NCBI GenBank assembly: GCA_027946555.1 | Contig: JAPEVC010000253.1 | Span: forward strand, 1 to 49,755 | Length of the DNA: 49,755 nucleotides | Source: Gnomoniopsis sp. IMI 355080 | Lineage: Eukaryota; Ascomycota; Sordariomycetes; Diaporthales; Gnomoniaceae | Reading direction: 5' to 3' | Part shown: positions 47,800 through 49,755 of the stretch, in pieces | Layout: each line of letters starts with the position of its first letter | Position numbering within the stretch: position 1 is the first letter of the stretch | Position numbers and translations under genes: made by a program | Notes under the pieces: model-generated | What the model was told of the DNA's origin: nothing | What the model saw: the letters and a program-made list of their open reading frames with translations, nothing else | Database searches by the model: none

Positions 47800-49755
47800 C
47801 TAGATGGTAGTGGTGGTGAAGCAGAAGTGAGAAGGAAGAAGAGTCAGAAGAACAGGCTACAGAAGCGAAGGGATGACAACACTGGGGAAACCTCGAGATG
47901 GTGTTGTGTCTCATAGACTATCTGGGCAGATAGCTTGAACGGAAGGAGTATGCTGGCTTAAGCACAGCGCATCCTGTCTATTGCATTGCATCAGATCTGG
48001 AGCATGGCGGGCATTGTCTTTCACAAAAAGGAAGGAAGAGGGCGATAGCATGAAGCGAGCGTGGAACGTGGGTTGCAAGTGGAGTGTTTGGCATAGCATT
48101 TACTGGTTCAGCATGGCACCGGCGTCGAATGGTGTGAAACGATACTTTGCGAGATGGTTTTCATTATGATCATCTACACCTCCCAGACATGCTTGCTTGA
48201 GGTTCGCGCAAAGATCGATTTATATCAGAGCGAAGCCGTTTTGACGTACGAGAGAATCGAATGATACCCCTATTTTCATCTATGCCAGGCAAGCTCGACA
48301 ACAAGTGTCAAGTGTTGATGTTCCTCGTGGTTCTCATCGCGTGGCCGTACCTGCGAATGTGGCTCTATATCAACCTGGAAGCTTTCGCATCCGCTCCACG
48401 GTTGAAAAAAAAACAAGATTGATGTACAGTACGCCCGCTCGCTTCAGGCCAGGGACCCATCAAATGGGTCACAATGTATGTGGTTCTTGTTTGCCGAACT
48501 CGAACGATATCTTTCTTGCTAAACGAGCTAAAATGTGACTGATCTCCAAGTCATCGTCGCTTTCCAGTGATCGTAGGGGAGGGATACAAGAAGGCGTTGT
48601 TGTGTAGTGTACCTCGGTCAAAAAATGTAGATCACTCTTCCCCAACACCAACAAAACCCCTTGCCGCACAGAACTAGCGAACAATCGGCTTCCTAGCCAC
48701 GTATCAGGATGTACATATATTGGAGATGGAGGATCGTCACTTTCCTATCTTTTTCGAAAAGGATACATCGTATCTGCACTCGACGAACTTGGCGAACGCT
48801 TGCTCCGTGTCGTACGTGCACTTTGGGGGTTCCCCTGAATATCACGCCTGGCCTAGTCGATCGCTTTCCTTAGCTAGGAAAAAAGTAGACGCACGCACGT
48901 ACCCCCACCCCTGCCAAAATCATTAAGTACAGAGCGTTATACGCTAGGGTACTCCCGTTGCGGATGTGAAACTATCAAAATCGATAGTACAAGTATATGG
49001 CAAGAGCCGAGGACAAAAATCTCCGGTGTGATTTATGTAGGTGTGTAGTAAGTAGTGTGTGGGCTGTGCGACGAGACTATTCCACTACATACCATGTACG
49101 GAGATATCATTGGAGGAACTTTTGGCTGCAAAATGGTGGTAGTACCTAAGTGTGAACGCTAGGTAATTCTGCTCCGCAACTTACTGACTGTCTCGGGGTC
49201 TCGAGAGAACGAGGACTTCAAAAGCCATGCATCCTCTTCCCGGCTTCATATAGAGGCAAGATTGACGAAAAGGAGCTTCGGTTCCACGTCGATCTCTAGT
49301 TGTGGACGACAAGTTATTCTGCAAAAACATCGTTTGGGAGATTGATGAGAGTAACGCAGGTGGAGTCTGGTGAGATGAAGACTGACGGGGCCAAGTCCGG
49401 CAACGCGGAATCTGCTGTGGATCGTCAAGATTCCTATCAATTTCGCGCCATCCGATTCGATCATGCTAGTACCTTATCGGCAAATCCCTTCTGTGGGTGC
49501 GTGCATTTTCTTTATTTATTTTTTGGCATCCGAACAAGCTAGAGAGGTTACCAAAGTGGACAAAATGATTGGGGGGGGGGGGTGTCGCACTAAAAGGTGA
49601 ACCATTTGCAGACGGGGATTTCATCAGCAACGGTGGGTCCGTGCGAGCTTGTCAAATATTGTGGGGCCCAAGACTGCACTTGTCCGGGGCTTGCATGTCT
49701 AGTCTTGGGGCTGGCTTTCGAATTTACTGGATTGCCACAACTGTCTGTGGGAGGG
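47800..49755. other. 3' flank, no gene recognised
   Basis: Likely 3' UTR of the histidine kinase followed by non-coding DNA. Open frames are short and unrecognised. A run of 12 G lies at 49571-49582. A gene could begin beyond the right edge, but nothing here shows it. Confidence 0.55.

Overview
The window is about 50 kb of nuclear DNA from a filamentous ascomycete (Pezizomycotina). Three things point there: short GT-AG introns (mostly 47-113 bp) with CTRAC-like branch sites, a fungal-type SRB8/MED12, and a long PAS/GAF hybrid histidine kinase. I cannot name the genus. Nine protein-coding genes are supported. For eight of them I placed introns by following conserved protein across exon joins and checking that the spliced length is a whole number of codons.

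Layout: (1) 1-2117 has no gene I can support. (2) 2118-5228 (-) is a phosphoinositide-specific phospholipase C with a separate C-terminal C2 exon behind a 624-bp intron. (3) 5.2-10.6 kb is gene-poor. (4) 10762-12011 (+) and 12697-13097 (+) are a SAM-dependent O-methyltransferase and a 95-residue cupin. They form an isolated tandem pair, possibly a small metabolic unit. (5) 13.1-19.35 kb is gene-poor and ends in a pyrimidine-rich leader. (6) 19352-22856 (+) is a 1149-residue Ser-rich protein with an N-myristoylation-type start. (7) 24.06-24.25 kb (-) is a broken fragment of a Rossmann-fold (NmrA/atypical SDR-like) gene. (8) 25503-30336 (-) is SRB8/MED12 of the Mediator kinase module, three exons, 1576 aa. 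(9) 33351-34391 (+) is a TfdA/TauD-type 2-oxoglutarate dioxygenase with an apparent GC-AG intron. (10) 34816-37031 (-) is a fungal Cys/His-rich nuclear protein in three exons. (11) 37787-39034 (-) is a type II membrane protein resembling RgpF-like glycosyltransferases. It is divergent from (12) 39774-40820 (+), a second, intronless TauD-family dioxygenase. (13) 43302-47799 (+) is a 1472-residue hybrid histidine kinase with a leader of about 0.6 kb or more.

Most of the genes are housekeeping or signalling genes (lipid signalling, transcription, two-component sensing) separated by long gene-poor spacers. The spacers hold homopolymer tracts, small palindromes built on TACCTA/TAGGTA and some tandem repeats. 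No tRNA, rRNA, CRISPR array, intact transposon or complete secondary-metabolite cluster was recognised. I do not see a convincing new multi-gene system. The most unusual items are the O-methyltransferase/cupin pair, the divergent membrane-protein/dioxygenase pair, the GC-AG intron, the inserts in the phospholipase and kinase domains, and the palindrome cluster upstream of the kinase.
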